DNA of 64,000 nt from Candidatus Enterococcus ferrettii. Its GTDB lineage: Bacteria; Bacillota; Bacilli; Lactobacillales; Enterococcaceae. The stretch is taken from positions 4,087 to 68,086 of the forward strand of contig NZ_JAFREL010000036.1 in assembly GCF_017377655.1 (NCBI RefSeq), written 5' to 3'. This document shows positions 18,751 through 27,307 of the stretch, piece by piece. The first letter of the stretch is position 1, and each line of letters starts with the position of its first letter. The notes under the pieces were generated by a model. That model searched no databases, was not told the origin of the DNA, and saw nothing but the letters and a program-made list of their open reading frames with translations. Both the position numbers and the translations under genes were made by a program.

Positions 18751-19637
18751 ACTTGAACCTCCAAACCGTATGCTGTCATTTCTTTCTTCAAGCGCTCAAT
18801 TGTTTCTGACTGTGCACTACTTAAAGGCAAACGGAAGTACGGATCGATTTTACCAAGTAAACCAACCGCTGTTTTTACCGGAATTGGATTCACTTCTGAG
18901 AATAAAGCATGGATCAATGGTAACTGGTCTAGCTGTAATTTTCTGGCTAACTCGTAATTATCATCCAATACGGCCTGCGCTAACTCGTGAGTTTGTTTTG
19001 GCGCAACATTGGCAATGGTTGAAATACTCCCCTTACCGCCTAAAACCATTAAGGGTAAAACTTGATCGTCGTTACCAGAATATACAGTAAAATCATCGGA
19101 TGCTAAGCGACAAATGTCAGCAATTTGTGAAATGTTGCCACTAGCTTCTTTGATGCCAACGATATTAGGAATCGTGATTAGTTTTTCTACCATTGCTGTT
19201 GATAAGTTCATATTGGTTCGTGACTGTACCGAATACAAAATAATTGGTAATTTAACACTCTGAGCAATCTTTTCATAGTGTAAGAATAATCCTGTGTCAG
19301 AAGCTTTATTGTAGTAAGGAGTTACGATTAATAAAGCATCGGCGCCTACACTTTCTGCACCAGTAGATAGTTCGATGGCATGGTTGGTATCATTCACACC
19401 AGTGCCAGCAATAATGGGCACTCGACCAGCTGCTCTTTTCACCACTGCTTCGATAACACTGATGTGTTCATGATTGGCTAACGTAGATGCTTCACCTGTG
19501 GTGCCACAAGCAACAATAGCATCGGTACCTTCGTTAATTTGCCACTCAACTAATTCGTCTAAACGTTTATAATCAACTGCACCGTCTTCCTTCATTGGTG
19601 TAACGAGAGCGACTGCTGTACCTTCAAAGATGCTCAA
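18747..19637 (-). CDS. dapA: 4-hydroxy-tetrahydrodipicolinate synthase
   Basis: A 296-residue TIM-barrel aldolase that condenses pyruvate with aspartate semialdehyde, the first committed step of lysine/DAP synthesis. Motifs are GTTGEASTL, LYSVQSRTN (catalytic Tyr and Arg region) and the Schiff-base lysine in GIKEASGN. The start is best placed at the TTG at 19637, 8 bases after GGAG. A GTG at 19646 overlaps that ribosome-binding site. It is the first gene of a three-gene operon with its own promoter. I saw no lysine riboswitch or T-box in the short leader. Confidence 0.93.
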   Translation of the reverse strand: MSIFEGTAVALVTPMKEDGAVDYKRLDELVEWQINEGTDAIVACGTTGEASTLANHEHISVIEAVVKRAAGRVPIIAGTGVNDTNHAIELSTGAESVGADALLIVTPYYNKASDTGLFLHYEKIAQSVKLPIILYSVQSRTNMNLSTAMVEKLITIPNIVGIKEASGNISQIADICRLASDDFTVYSGNDDQVLPLMVLGGKGSISTIANVAPKQTHELAQAVLDDNYELARKLQLDQLPLIHALFSEVNPIPVKTAVGLLGKIDPYFRLPLSSAQSETIERLKKEMTAYGLEVQV

Positions 19638-19713
19638 ATAAAACACTCCTTTGTTTGTGATTTAAAAGGATAAAAAGTTTGAAATGCCGATAGATAATCC
19701 TTTAATTATTCGA

Positions 19714-19743
19714 ATTATATACCAAATCATTAGAACCTGTCTA
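19714..19743 (-). promoter_or_regulatory. Promoter of the dapA operon
   Basis: Reading leftward, TAGACA (19738-19743) and TATAAT (19714-19719) are 18 bases apart, about 77 bases upstream of the dapA start. Confidence 0.65.
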
Positions 19744-19844
19744 TTCGTTTTCTAATCCTTTTTTCGCAAATGAATAAAAACTCAAGAAATTCACATTGAA
19801 AAGCATCTTTTATACAAGGAAAAAGAGATTGTCCAAAAGGTGGT

Positions 19845-19872
19845 TTGACAGGGAGTATATACTCGCTATAAT
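19845..19872 (+). promoter_or_regulatory. Promoter of the TudS-related/ECF operon
   Basis: TTGACA (19845-19850) and TATAAT (19867-19872) have a 16-base spacer. The predicted start is near 19879, giving a leader of about 250 bases before the first gene. Confidence 0.8.
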
Positions 19873-19878
19873 CAGATC

Positions 19879-20129
19879 AGAGACGTCTTTCCACGAAGAA
19901 AAGATTTTTTTGTGAATACAAGCACATGTGAGTTGATCATGTCACCATCAAAGATTTGTCTTCATATAGAAAGGGGAGGACTGCGATGTATAGAAATTAT
20001 TCTTGAGTTTGAGAAAAAGCAAAACTTAGAGTTTCTAAGAGAATAGATTGCCTGTTTTTCAAGCTGAATGAGTTTTTGTTTGTCGTGAAAAGACCTCTCC
20101 TTCAGTTGGATAAAGCAAGGTAAATAGAA
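19879..20129 (+). promoter_or_regulatory. Long structured leader with a possible 6-codon leader peptide
   Basis: About 250 untranslated bases precede the desulfidase-like gene. At 19971-19980 there is a very strong Shine-Dalgarno (AAGGGGAGGA). It serves only a 6-codon ORF (ATG at 19986, stop at 20004-20006; MYRNYS). GTCTTC at about 19959-19964 can pair with GAGGAC around that site and hide it. A strong ribosome-binding site on a tiny ORF in a long leader suggests attenuation or a ligand-sensing RNA. I do not match it to a known riboswitch class. Confidence 0.45.
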
Positions 20130-20633
20130 ATGGATGAAAAAATGAATCAACCAAGCAAGAAATTAGTAGCGGTTTCTCATTGTATTTTGAATCAAAATGC
20201 TGTAATTCATGGATGGGAACGGGCTAGTGGAGCATTTCCTTTCGCTCTTGAACTGCTTAAGCAGGGGGTTGCGATGATTCAATTGCCTTGTCCTGAATTC
20301 ATAACACTAGGGGCTAATCGACCACCGATGACCTATGAAGAATACGCTCAAATTCCGAATTATCGCAAGATTTGCCGCGATCTGTTATTGCCAATTCTCC
20401 AGCAAATTCAAGCTTATCAACAAGAAGGCTATGAGTACCTGGGAATAATTGGTATTAATGAAAGCCCTAACTGCTCAATCACTGGTCAGCGGGGTGTTTT
20501 AATGGAAGAATTTTTTTCTTTGTGTGAAGTGTTCGCTATTTCCTCAGACTTTTTTGAGGTGCCCGTTTGGTACAGCGAAGATCATCAAGAGAACATGACT
20601 GGGCTGTTAGATCAATTTATGGAAAGAGGTTAA
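20130..20633 (+). CDS. TudS-related (DUF523-like) putative desulfidase, CD3072 type
   Basis: A 167-residue protein with cysteine motifs resembling DUF523/TudS: SHCILNQNA (Cys near residue 17, at the usual SxCLxG position), LPCPEF (the CPE motif around residue 54) and ESPNCSIT (around 113). TudS enzymes use a [4Fe-4S] cluster to remove sulfur from thiouracil. This divergent group is paired with an ECF S component in clostridia (the C. difficile CD3072/CD3073 pair). AAGG lies about 10 bases before the ATG. It is translationally linked to the S-component gene 4 bases downstream. Role inferred: processing of a thiolated compound imported by its neighbour. Confidence 0.65.
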   Translation: MDEKMNQPSKKLVAVSHCILNQNAVIHGWERASGAFPFALELLKQGVAMIQLPCPEFITLGANRPPMTYEEYAQIPNYRKICRDLLLPILQQIQAYQQEGYEYLGIIGINESPNCSITGQRGVLMEEFFSLCEVFAISSDFFEVPVWYSEDHQENMTGLLDQFMERG

Positions 20634-20637
20634 TAAA

Positions 20638-21186
20638 TTGAAAAATACCACGAAGTTTTTAGCAATGTGTGCCATTGCGGTAGTATTAAATGTAGTATTG
20701 GGAGAAGCGGTATCTATGTTAAAAATTCCTTTACTGTTTTTAGACACGATGGGAACAATTTTTATCGCGGCTAACTTTGGGATGAAATATGGAATTCTGA
20801 CGGGTGTAACGACAAATCTACTAATGGGGCTAATTAGCGGCCCTTTGTCGATTCCCTTTGCTTTAGTAAATGTTGCGGTAGCTATTGTGGTTGCTCTAGT
20901 TGCCAAAAAAGGCTTCAGTTACAAACAGGCCTTGATTGCGGGGGTGTTGTTGGCAATTATTTGTCCTATGATCGGCGCGCCAATTCGGTTAGCTTTATTT
21001 GGCGGTTTTACCGGATCAGGAACTGATATTGTTATTTTAGCTTTAAGAGCTTCTGGTAAAGAGATGATTAGTGCTACTTATTGGGGAGCAGTCGCTGGAA
21101 ATATTGTCGATAAAATTATTTCTTGTTTAGTAGTTGCTTGGTTCATTAAGCTTCCGCAGTTGAAAAAATATACGGCATCTTTCTAA
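20638..21186 (+). CDS. ECF transporter S component, CD3073 type
   Basis: A 182-residue membrane protein with about six helices. It has the S-component fold features of a short N-terminal helix (FLAMCAIAVVLNVVLGEAVS) and small-residue-rich helices. S components bind the substrate and plug into a shared EcfAAT energising module, which is not in this window. The start is a TTG at 20638, with AGAGG from the end of the previous gene as ribosome-binding site. The pairing with a TudS-related protein suggests a sulfur-containing nucleobase-like or vitamin-like substrate, but this is inference. Confidence 0.72.
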   Translation: MKNTTKFLAMCAIAVVLNVVLGEAVSMLKIPLLFLDTMGTIFIAANFGMKYGILTGVTTNLLMGLISGPLSIPFALVNVAVAIVVALVAKKGFSYKQALIAGVLLAIICPMIGAPIRLALFGGFTGSGTDIVILALRASGKEMISATYWGAVAGNIVDKIISCLVVAWFIKLPQLKKYTASF

Positions 21187-21241
21187 TTGATTACGGGGTA
21201 ACATAAATTCTATATAATTTAAAAAGGAATAGCAATCCACT

Positions 21242-21276
21242 ACGAGCTTTGTCACTTAGGTGATGGGCTCGTTTTT
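21242..21276 (+). terminator. Terminator after the ECF S component
   Basis: Stem ACGAGC/GCTCGT with an inner GTCAC/GTGAT pairing, followed by five T. Confidence 0.8.
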
Positions 21277-21398
21277 ATTTACAACTAGCAGCCTCTACGC
21301 ACTAAGAGAGGTTTGATAAAAGCACATGCTAAACAAGAGATGTTTGCACTCGTCAGGAAAAGGGAAAGAATCGATAATCAGAGAGGAGAAAGCAATAA

Positions 21399-21437
21399 AA
21401 AAGCTTTCCCAAACCTTCATTAACGAGGATGGGAAAG
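21399..21437 (-). terminator. Terminator of the AraC-family gene
   Basis: Reading leftward, an 8-bp stem (CTTTCCCA/TGGGAAAG) is followed by CTTTTTTATT. It lies just downstream of the regulator stop. Confidence 0.75.
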
Positions 21438-21450
21438 TATTGCTTGAGGT

Positions 21451-22398
21451 TCAATTGAGTAATGGACAATCGCTAGAGACAAATTTCTTTTGATCTAAAA
21501 GTGACTGCATCTTTCGTCGATATTGCAAAGGAGACTGCTGGTATTTCTCTTTAAAGCATTTGCTGAAGTAGGCGGAATTATTGAAGCCGCATTGAAAAGC
21601 GATCGACGTAGCAGGTTGATTAGACTGAAATAGTTTGACAGCAGCTAAGGCTAAGCGGGCATCTTTTACGTAACCGCTGAAGGATAATCCAGCAGTTTGG
21701 AAGCCCTTTTGCAAAGTACGAGTCGATGTTTGGCAAGCCTGTGCCGTTCTTTCCAGCGATAATGTTGCATCCCATAGATAGGAACGAATATAATCTGCAG
21801 CTTGATTCAAAAGCAGTTCCTCTGTAGAGTAGGATTTCTTTTGACCTAACCAGTCTCTCAACAGAGTAAGAAAATGATGTAAAATTAATCTATTTTCTTC
21901 CATTGAAATATGGTTAAACTGTTGTTCAAAGATAAACATGCTTTCAAGTAAAAAGCGAGCAAGACCATTTGAGCAATCCAAAACCACACTGGTAGTAATC
22001 GGATTAAGTAAATTTTGGGTGTACCCGTTTTTTTCAATGAACAAGTTAATTCCTTCAGTTGGTCGTTGGCGATCATAGATGCTGATAGTGTTCAAATCAA
22101 AAATACCGATACTATAATCCTTCAAGATATTTTTCTTGTTATCGTCAGTATGAACTTCATATCCATGGCGGATAAATCGTAATGCTAAATACTCTTGCGG
22201 AGTATCAGGAATCCGAGAGAAAATACCTTTTGAACAATCAACAACACTATAGGTTAAAATCGCATCATCCAGCTGGTGGATACGAGAAACGGTCAAGCTG
22301 TCAGCAGCTGGACTTTTAATAGTATAGCGGAAATTCAAATGAGCCAGTCCTTTTGAATAATCTTGCGCTTTTAAAAAGCGTTGACACTTATGTTCCAT
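21451..22398 (-). CDS. AraC-family transcriptional regulator
   Basis: A 315-residue regulator. The N-terminal ~190 residues are a sensor-type region (AraC-binding-like, with VDCSKGIFSRIPDTPQEY). The C-terminal ~100 residues hold the double helix-turn-helix: LSLERTAQACQTSTRTLQKGF and the conserved ATSIAFQCGFNNSAYFSKCFKEKY...SPLQYRR. It is divergent from the flavin oxidoreductase gene across a 166-base intergenic region with a dyad, so it most likely activates that gene in response to the enzyme's substrate. The effector is unknown. Confidence 0.88.
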   Translation of the reverse strand: MEHKCQRFLKAQDYSKGLAHLNFRYTIKSPAADSLTVSRIHQLDDAILTYSVVDCSKGIFSRIPDTPQEYLALRFIRHGYEVHTDDNKKNILKDYSIGIFDLNTISIYDRQRPTEGINLFIEKNGYTQNLLNPITTSVVLDCSNGLARFLLESMFIFEQQFNHISMEENRLILHHFLTLLRDWLGQKKSYSTEELLLNQAADYIRSYLWDATLSLERTAQACQTSTRTLQKGFQTAGLSFSGYVKDARLALAAVKLFQSNQPATSIAFQCGFNNSAYFSKCFKEKYQQSPLQYRRKMQSLLDQKKFVSSDCPLLN

Positions 22399-22471
22399 GG
22401 ATACTTGCTCCTCTCGCGTGATTCTTATAGGGCAGCGGCGTAAAAGTGATAGTCTTTTTACAATAGGATCG

Positions 22472-22486
22472 TATACTTAAAGTATA
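22472..22486 (+). promoter_or_regulatory. Dyad in the regulator/oxidoreductase intergenic region
   Basis: TATACTTAAAGTATA is a perfect 15-base palindrome with a central A, placed between the divergent genes. Its first half also fits a -10 box. Candidate operator or promoter element. Confidence 0.4.
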
Positions 22487-22564
22487 AAGCATGATAGGTT
22501 TTTCACAAGCGTTTTTTGTCAGGAAAGTTCGATTGCCTTAAAAAATGTAAGAGGAGGAAACGTT

Positions 22565-24601
22565 ATGGAAACAAAGTATCAAGCACTCTTTTCGCCATTG
22601 AAAGTAGGATCGGTGGAGCTGCCGAACCGAATTGCTATGATGCCGATGGGAGTATTTTCTCCACGTTTGTTGAACATGGACACCATTGCTTACACTAAAG
22701 ACGGTGCAGATTACTATATTGAGCGCGCCAAGGGTGGTACTGGGCTGATTATTACCGGATTGATGCCAGTTGTTGACAACATGGGTTTTTGTATTCTAAG
22801 TAATCCTGAAGGCTATGTGAAGGATATGAAGTATTTGGCCGAAGGGGTTCATGCAGCCGGCAGTAAAGTTTTTGTTCAGTTGACTGCTTTAACAGGTCGG
22901 GCTAATCATGGCTTAACGGGTATTACACCGGCTCCAGCACCGATTCAAAATGTTTGGGATCCAACCAAGATGGATATCGGAATGACCAAGGATGAAATTC
23001 ATCAATACGTGAAGAATTTTGCGGAAGGTGCGAAGCTGGTTCAGGATGCCGGCGGCGATGGCGTGGAAATTCATGCGGTTCATGAAGGATACCTTCTTGA
23101 TCAATTTGTTATTTCCTTCTTTAACCGTCGGACTGACGAATATGGTGGTTCTTTAGAAAATCGTTTGCGAATTATTAAAGAAATTGTAGAAGCAATTAAG
23201 GAAAAATGCGGCGTAGATTTTCCAGTATCCATGCGATATAGTGTGAAAAGCTATATCAAAGATTTTAACCGAGGTGCAATTCCAGGTGAAAAATTTGAAG
23301 AAAAAGGTCGTGACTATGAAGAGTCCTTTGTTGTGGCGAAAAAGCTGGAGGAATTTGGCTATGATATGCTGAACTGCGATAACGGAAGCTATGATTCGTG
23401 GTTCTGGGCACATCCACCAATGTATATGCCAAAAGCCTGTAATCTAGAAGATGTCATGAAATTAAAAGATGTAGTAGATATTCCGATTGTGTGTGCTGGA
23501 CGTTTTGATAATCCAGAATTAGCTAACCGGGTAATCGAAGAAGGCAAATTAGACATGATGGGTATGGGACGACCTTTGTTAGCTGATCCAGAAATTGTGA
23601 ACAAATTTGCGGAAGATCGTTTAGCAGATATTCGACCATGTATCTACTGTCATCAAGGCTGTTTAGGTCGAATATTCCAAGGCAAAGATATTTCCTGTGC
23701 AGTGAATTCTGCCTGCGGTCGTGAAAAAAGTTTTGCTTTGACATCTGCTGAAACACCTAAGAAAGTTTTAGTAGTCGGTGGGGGGATCGGCGGAATGGAA
23801 GCTGCTCGGGTAGCGGCCATTCGTGGTCATCAAGTAGATCTAATGGAAAAAACTGATCAACTAGGTGGTGTATTTGTAGCAGCAGCAACACCAGATTTCA
23901 AAGAAGATGATCGGCAGTTACTCGAATGGTACAAGAAACAAATGAAGGATTTAACTATCAATGTGCAAATGAACACCGAAGTTACCGAAGCTATGACCAA
24001 AGGGTATGATGAAATTTTCGTTGCCACGGGTGCCAATGAAAGAAAATTGCCTATCCCGGGCTTCGAGAGTGACCATGTAGCCTACGCAATTGATGCCCTG
24101 CGTCACAAAGAAATTACTGGAGAAAACGTAGTAATTGTTGGCGGAGGTTTGACCGGTTGTGAAATTGCCTATGACTTGGCTCGCAAAGGTAAAAAGGTAA
24201 CTATCATTGAAGCTAGCGAAACCATTATAAACGCATTTGGTTTATCGGCAGCTAACTATAATATGATGATGGAGCTGTTGGAGTATTATAAAGTAACGGT
24301 CATAAAAAACGCGGTTGTTGATAAATACGAAAATGACATTGCTTATGTGACCGAAACGGTCAAAAACTATCCAAACGTGGCCAATCGTGCACAGCATATG
24401 TTTGCTCTTGGAGTTCAAGGCATGCCGAAACCCCATGAAATTCCGGCGGATGATATTGTGGTTTCAGTGGGCTATCTACCAGACGATCGACTATATAAAG
24501 CAGTCAAAGGTGAACATGTACATTTGATTGGTGATGCTAAGAAGCCGACCAATGTAATGGATGCAATTTGGGCAGCTTACGAAACTGCAATGAGGGTTTA
24601 G
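22565..24601 (+). CDS. NADH:flavin oxidoreductase, OYE/2,4-dienoyl-CoA reductase (enoate reductase, BaiCD-like) family
   Basis: A 678-residue three-part flavoenzyme. The N-terminal ~360 residues form an Old Yellow Enzyme TIM barrel (PNRIAMMPMG, VEIHAVHEGYLLDQF, FFNRRTDEYGGSLENR). A [4Fe-4S] motif follows, with Cys spaced as CIYCHQGC and a fourth Cys twelve residues on. The C-terminal half has two nucleotide-binding motifs (VVGGGIGGMEAA, near 402; VVGGGLTGCEIA, near 525). Members reduce activated C=C bonds of enoates, dienoyl-CoA, bile-acid intermediates or isoflavones. The substrate here is not evident. A strong AGGAGG precedes the ATG, and a divergent AraC regulator suggests substrate induction. 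Confidence 0.88.
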   Translation: METKYQALFSPLKVGSVELPNRIAMMPMGVFSPRLLNMDTIAYTKDGADYYIERAKGGTGLIITGLMPVVDNMGFCILSNPEGYVKDMKYLAEGVHAAGSKVFVQLTALTGRANHGLTGITPAPAPIQNVWDPTKMDIGMTKDEIHQYVKNFAEGAKLVQDAGGDGVEIHAVHEGYLLDQFVISFFNRRTDEYGGSLENRLRIIKEIVEAIKEKCGVDFPVSMRYSVKSYIKDFNRGAIPGEKFEEKGRDYEESFVVAKKLEEFGYDMLNCDNGSYDSWFWAHPPMYMPKACNLEDVMKLKDVVDIPIVCAGRFDNPELANRVIEEGKLDMMGMGRPLLADPEIVNKFAEDRLADIRPCIYCHQGCLGRIFQGKDISCAVNSACGREKSFALTSAETPKKVLVVGGGIGGMEAARVAAIRGHQVDLMEKTDQLGGVFVAAATPDFKEDDRQLLEWYKKQMKDLTINVQMNTEVTEAMTKGYDEIFVATGANERKLPIPGFESDHVAYAIDALRHKEITGENVVIVGGGLTGCEIAYDLARKGKKVTIIEASETIINAFGLSAANYNMMMELLEYYKVTVIKNAVVDKYENDIAYVTETVKNYPNVANRAQHMFALGVQGMPKPHEIPADDIVVSVGYLPDDRLYKAVKGEHVHLIGDAKKPTNVMDAIWAAYETAMRV

Positions 24602-24648
24602 TTTTCTGCTTATATAATAGAAGTATTCGCTAGTTTCTTTTAAAAGTG

Positions 24649-24697
24649 AAAAGGCAAACTTGAGAAGAATTTTTGTCTCAATGTTTGCCTTTTTGAC
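24649..24697 (+). terminator. Terminator of the flavin oxidoreductase gene
   Basis: AAAGGCAAACTTGAGA pairs with TCTCAATGTTTGCCTTT (one mismatch/bulge), followed by T5. Confidence 0.85.
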
Positions 24698-24740
24698 GTG
24701 TTTAGTTTAAAGAAGGCAAAAAGATATTCACCTTCACTAG

Positions 24741-24768
24741 ACAATCTGCGCATTTGTACTATAATATT
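24741..24768 (+). promoter_or_regulatory. Promoter of the deacetylase-lysA-dapF operon
   Basis: TAGACA and TATAAT, separated by 16 bases, lie about 65 bases before the first start codon. The leader is short, without visible riboswitch structure. Confidence 0.65.
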
Positions 24769-24831
24769 AGAAACTGTCAATACTATTTTAATCGAATAAA
24801 CAGAATAATTTCACTGATGAAGGATGATACG

Positions 24832-25989
24832 ATGATTGAGCTTGAGATACAAGAATTAGAAGAATTAGTCACTAAGATGCGCCGAGACCTACATCAAATT
24901 CCCGAATTAGGTTTAGAAGAATTTCAGACAGCTAAATATATTCGTGAGAGGCTGGCTTCTTTTGGTATCACAGAAATCTATGAAGTGGTTAACACAGGAA
25001 CGATTGCGGTAATCCGGAGTGAACGACCAGGTAAGACAATAGCTTATCGTTCAGATATTGATGCCTTGCCGGTAGAGGAACAAACGGGCTATGATTTTGC
25101 TTCAAAAACATCAGGAAAAATGCATGCTTGTGGACACGATGGTCATATGTCAACTCTGTTAGGGTTTGCAGGCTATTTAACAAATCACCCGGAAAAAGTT
25201 CGAGGAACAATTGTTTTGGTTTTCCAACCAGCTGAGGAAGGACCAGGTGGCGCTCAGTTAATCGTAGATACAGGGATTTTACAGGAGTTAGGTGTAGAAG
25301 AAATTGTGGGACTACATGTTTTTCCAGATTTGCCCGCGGGTAAAATTTCTTGTCGTCCAGGACCGATGATGGCGCGTAACGCCGAAGTCACGATTATTGT
25401 TAAGGGACTAAGTTCTCACGGCGCTCAACCACAGCAAGGAGAAGATGCAATCGTGGCAACTGGTGGAATTATTTCCGGATTATCCAGTATTTTAGCCCGT
25501 AACATCAGCCCATTAGATAATGTTGTTTTAACTTTTGGAACCATCCATGGTGGAGAAGCGATGAACATTATCGCTCAAGAGGTCACTTTGCATGGTACGA
25601 TGCGAGCTTTTGATGATAAGGTTTACGATGAAGTCGTTCGACGGATTGATCTAATTGCTTTGGAAATTGCTAAAGGTTATGGTTGTGAAGCGGAAGTTAT
25701 TTTCAATCATATGTATCGAGTGGTGGATAACGATCCCCGTATGGTGGGAGCCTTGGAAAAACTTGCAGCTGATTATTATGTGGAAACACCGCCATATTTA
25801 ATTGCGGAAGATTTCTCAATGTATCAAACCGTTATGCCGGGAATGTTCTTCTTCTTGGGTATCCGTGATGAAGAAAAAGGATACACCTATCCTTTACACA
25901 GCGGAAAAATGAAATTTGATGAAAAGCACTTATTATTAGGAATTCAAACGTTTGTAAACTTAATCGACGCATTGAACGAGGGGAAATAA
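24832..25989 (+). CDS. N-acetyldiaminopimelate deacetylase (M20D peptidase family)
   Basis: A 385-residue M20D amidohydrolase with metal-site motifs MHACGHDGHMSTLLG (near residue 96), PAEEGPGGAQ (near 131) and GLHVFPDLPAGKI (near 160). Members include hippurate hydrolases and the N-acetyl-DAP deacetylase YkuR. The next two genes are lysA and dapF and dapH is in the other lysine operon, so N-acetyl-L,L-DAP is the most probable substrate. AAGGA 7 bases before the ATG at 24832 decides the start; an in-frame ATG further upstream lies in the promoter region. The stop is 1 base from the lysA start. Confidence 0.88.
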   Translation: MIELEIQELEELVTKMRRDLHQIPELGLEEFQTAKYIRERLASFGITEIYEVVNTGTIAVIRSERPGKTIAYRSDIDALPVEEQTGYDFASKTSGKMHACGHDGHMSTLLGFAGYLTNHPEKVRGTIVLVFQPAEEGPGGAQLIVDTGILQELGVEEIVGLHVFPDLPAGKISCRPGPMMARNAEVTIIVKGLSSHGAQPQQGEDAIVATGGIISGLSSILARNISPLDNVVLTFGTIHGGEAMNIIAQEVTLHGTMRAFDDKVYDEVVRRIDLIALEIAKGYGCEAEVIFNHMYRVVDNDPRMVGALEKLAADYYVETPPYLIAEDFSMYQTVMPGMFFFLGIRDEEKGYTYPLHSGKMKFDEKHLLLGIQTFVNLIDALNEGK

Positions 25990-25990
25990 T

Positions 25991-27289
25991 ATGGAAATGA
26001 CAGTAAAAAATGGACATTTATTTTGGGATGGCTGTGACACGGTAGAATTAGCAAAAACTTATGGTACGCCACTTTACGTTTTCTCACAAAGTATTATTGA
26101 AGAACGCTGCCAGGAATTGCGTCGAGACTTTGTTAATAAATACGATAGGGTTCGAGTTGCCTATGCCAGTAAAGCTTTTTCAACCATGGCGATGCTGAAA
26201 ATTATCGAAAAGCAAGGCTTCTCATTGGAAGTTCTTTCTGATGGTGAGTTGCATACAGCGTTACAAGCTGGATTTCCAGTAGAAAAAATCGAAATCAACG
26301 GCAACAATAAATCACTGGCTGAGCTAGAAATGGCTATCGACAATGGGATTGGCCGGATTATCGTAGACAGCTTACAAGAAGTAGATACGATTTCAGCTTT
26401 GGCGCAAGAAAAAAATAAAACCGTTAATGTTTTGTTCCGGATTACTCCAGAAGTGAATGTGGAAACTCATTCCTTTATTTCGACTGGTCAAAAAGATTCT
26501 AAGTTTGGTATTCCAATTAATGAAGACATTTTATTCCCACAAGTGCAAAAAGCGATTAACGCAGAGGGAATTAATTTCCTAGGCTTCCATTTTCATGTAG
26601 GCAGTCAGTTGTCTGACAATAGTGCTCATTTGGGCGCTGTAGATATTGCACTAGACTTAGTAAAAATGGTGAAAGAACGATTTGATTACGAAATCAGTGA
26701 ATTGAATTTTGGTGGCGGCTTTGGTGTACGCTATACCGATGAAGATATTCGTCAGCCCTTTGCTTATTTCTTAGCTCCGATGATGGATAAATTGTTAGCG
26801 TTCTGTGAAAAAGAAAACTACCCGCAGCCAGCCGTTGTGATTGAACCAGGTCGCAGCATAGTAGCTGAGGCTGGAATATCTTTGCATACGATTGGAGCGA
26901 TCAAAGAATTGCCAGGAATTCGTAAATATGTCAGTATAGATGGTGGGATGACGGATAATATTCGCCCGGGTCTTTACGAAGCAAAATATACGGGAATATT
27001 AGCAAACAAAGCAGATCAAGCTGTGGCAGAAACAGTAACGGTTTCTGGTAAAGCCTGCGAAAGTACAGATATCTTGGTAAAGGATATTGAGTTGCCAGAA
27101 GTTGAAACGGAGGATATTTTTGCAACCTTCTCAACTGGTGCATATGGCTACTCAATGGCCAGCAATTACAACAAACTAGCAATTCCAGCGGTAGTCTTAG
27201 TGAAGGATGGCCAGGCTGATTTAATTGTAAAACGTCAAACCTTAGAGCAAATGATCCAAAACGAAGTAATTCCGGAATCACTGAAATAA
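25991..27289 (+). CDS. lysA: Diaminopimelate decarboxylase
   Basis: A 432-residue PLP enzyme of fold type III that decarboxylates meso-DAP to lysine. It shows the PLP lysine in VAYASKAFST, LGFHFHVGSQ, NFGGGFGVRY, EPGRSIVAEAG, and the dimer-interface catalytic Cys in KACESTDIL. The start follows the previous stop by one base, with GAGGGG inside that gene's end. A lysine-type peptidoglycan organism needs this step for free lysine. The order deacetylase-lysA-dapF places the last lysine steps in one transcript. Confidence 0.95.
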   Translation: MEMTVKNGHLFWDGCDTVELAKTYGTPLYVFSQSIIEERCQELRRDFVNKYDRVRVAYASKAFSTMAMLKIIEKQGFSLEVLSDGELHTALQAGFPVEKIEINGNNKSLAELEMAIDNGIGRIIVDSLQEVDTISALAQEKNKTVNVLFRITPEVNVETHSFISTGQKDSKFGIPINEDILFPQVQKAINAEGINFLGFHFHVGSQLSDNSAHLGAVDIALDLVKMVKERFDYEISELNFGGGFGVRYTDEDIRQPFAYFLAPMMDKLLAFCEKENYPQPAVVIEPGRSIVAEAGISLHTIGAIKELPGIRKYVSIDGGMTDNIRPGLYEAKYTGILANKADQAVAETVTVSGKACESTDILVKDIELPEVETEDIFATFSTGAYGYSMASNYNKLAIPAVVLVKDGQADLIVKRQTLEQMIQNEVIPESLK

Positions 27290-27307
27290 GCATGCTAGGA
27301 GCAACTT

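Noticed and set aside
18608..19090. 160-codon + strand frame across dapB/dapA
   Set aside because: It lies antisense to two well-identified genes in frame-shadow position, with no ribosome-binding site.
19638..19713. Lysine riboswitch or T-box before dapA
   Set aside because: The leader is only about 70 bases and contains neither T-box sequence nor the conserved lysine riboswitch core.
26931..27293. 120-codon - strand frame at the end of lysA
   Set aside because: Pro/Leu-rich antisense shadow of lysA.
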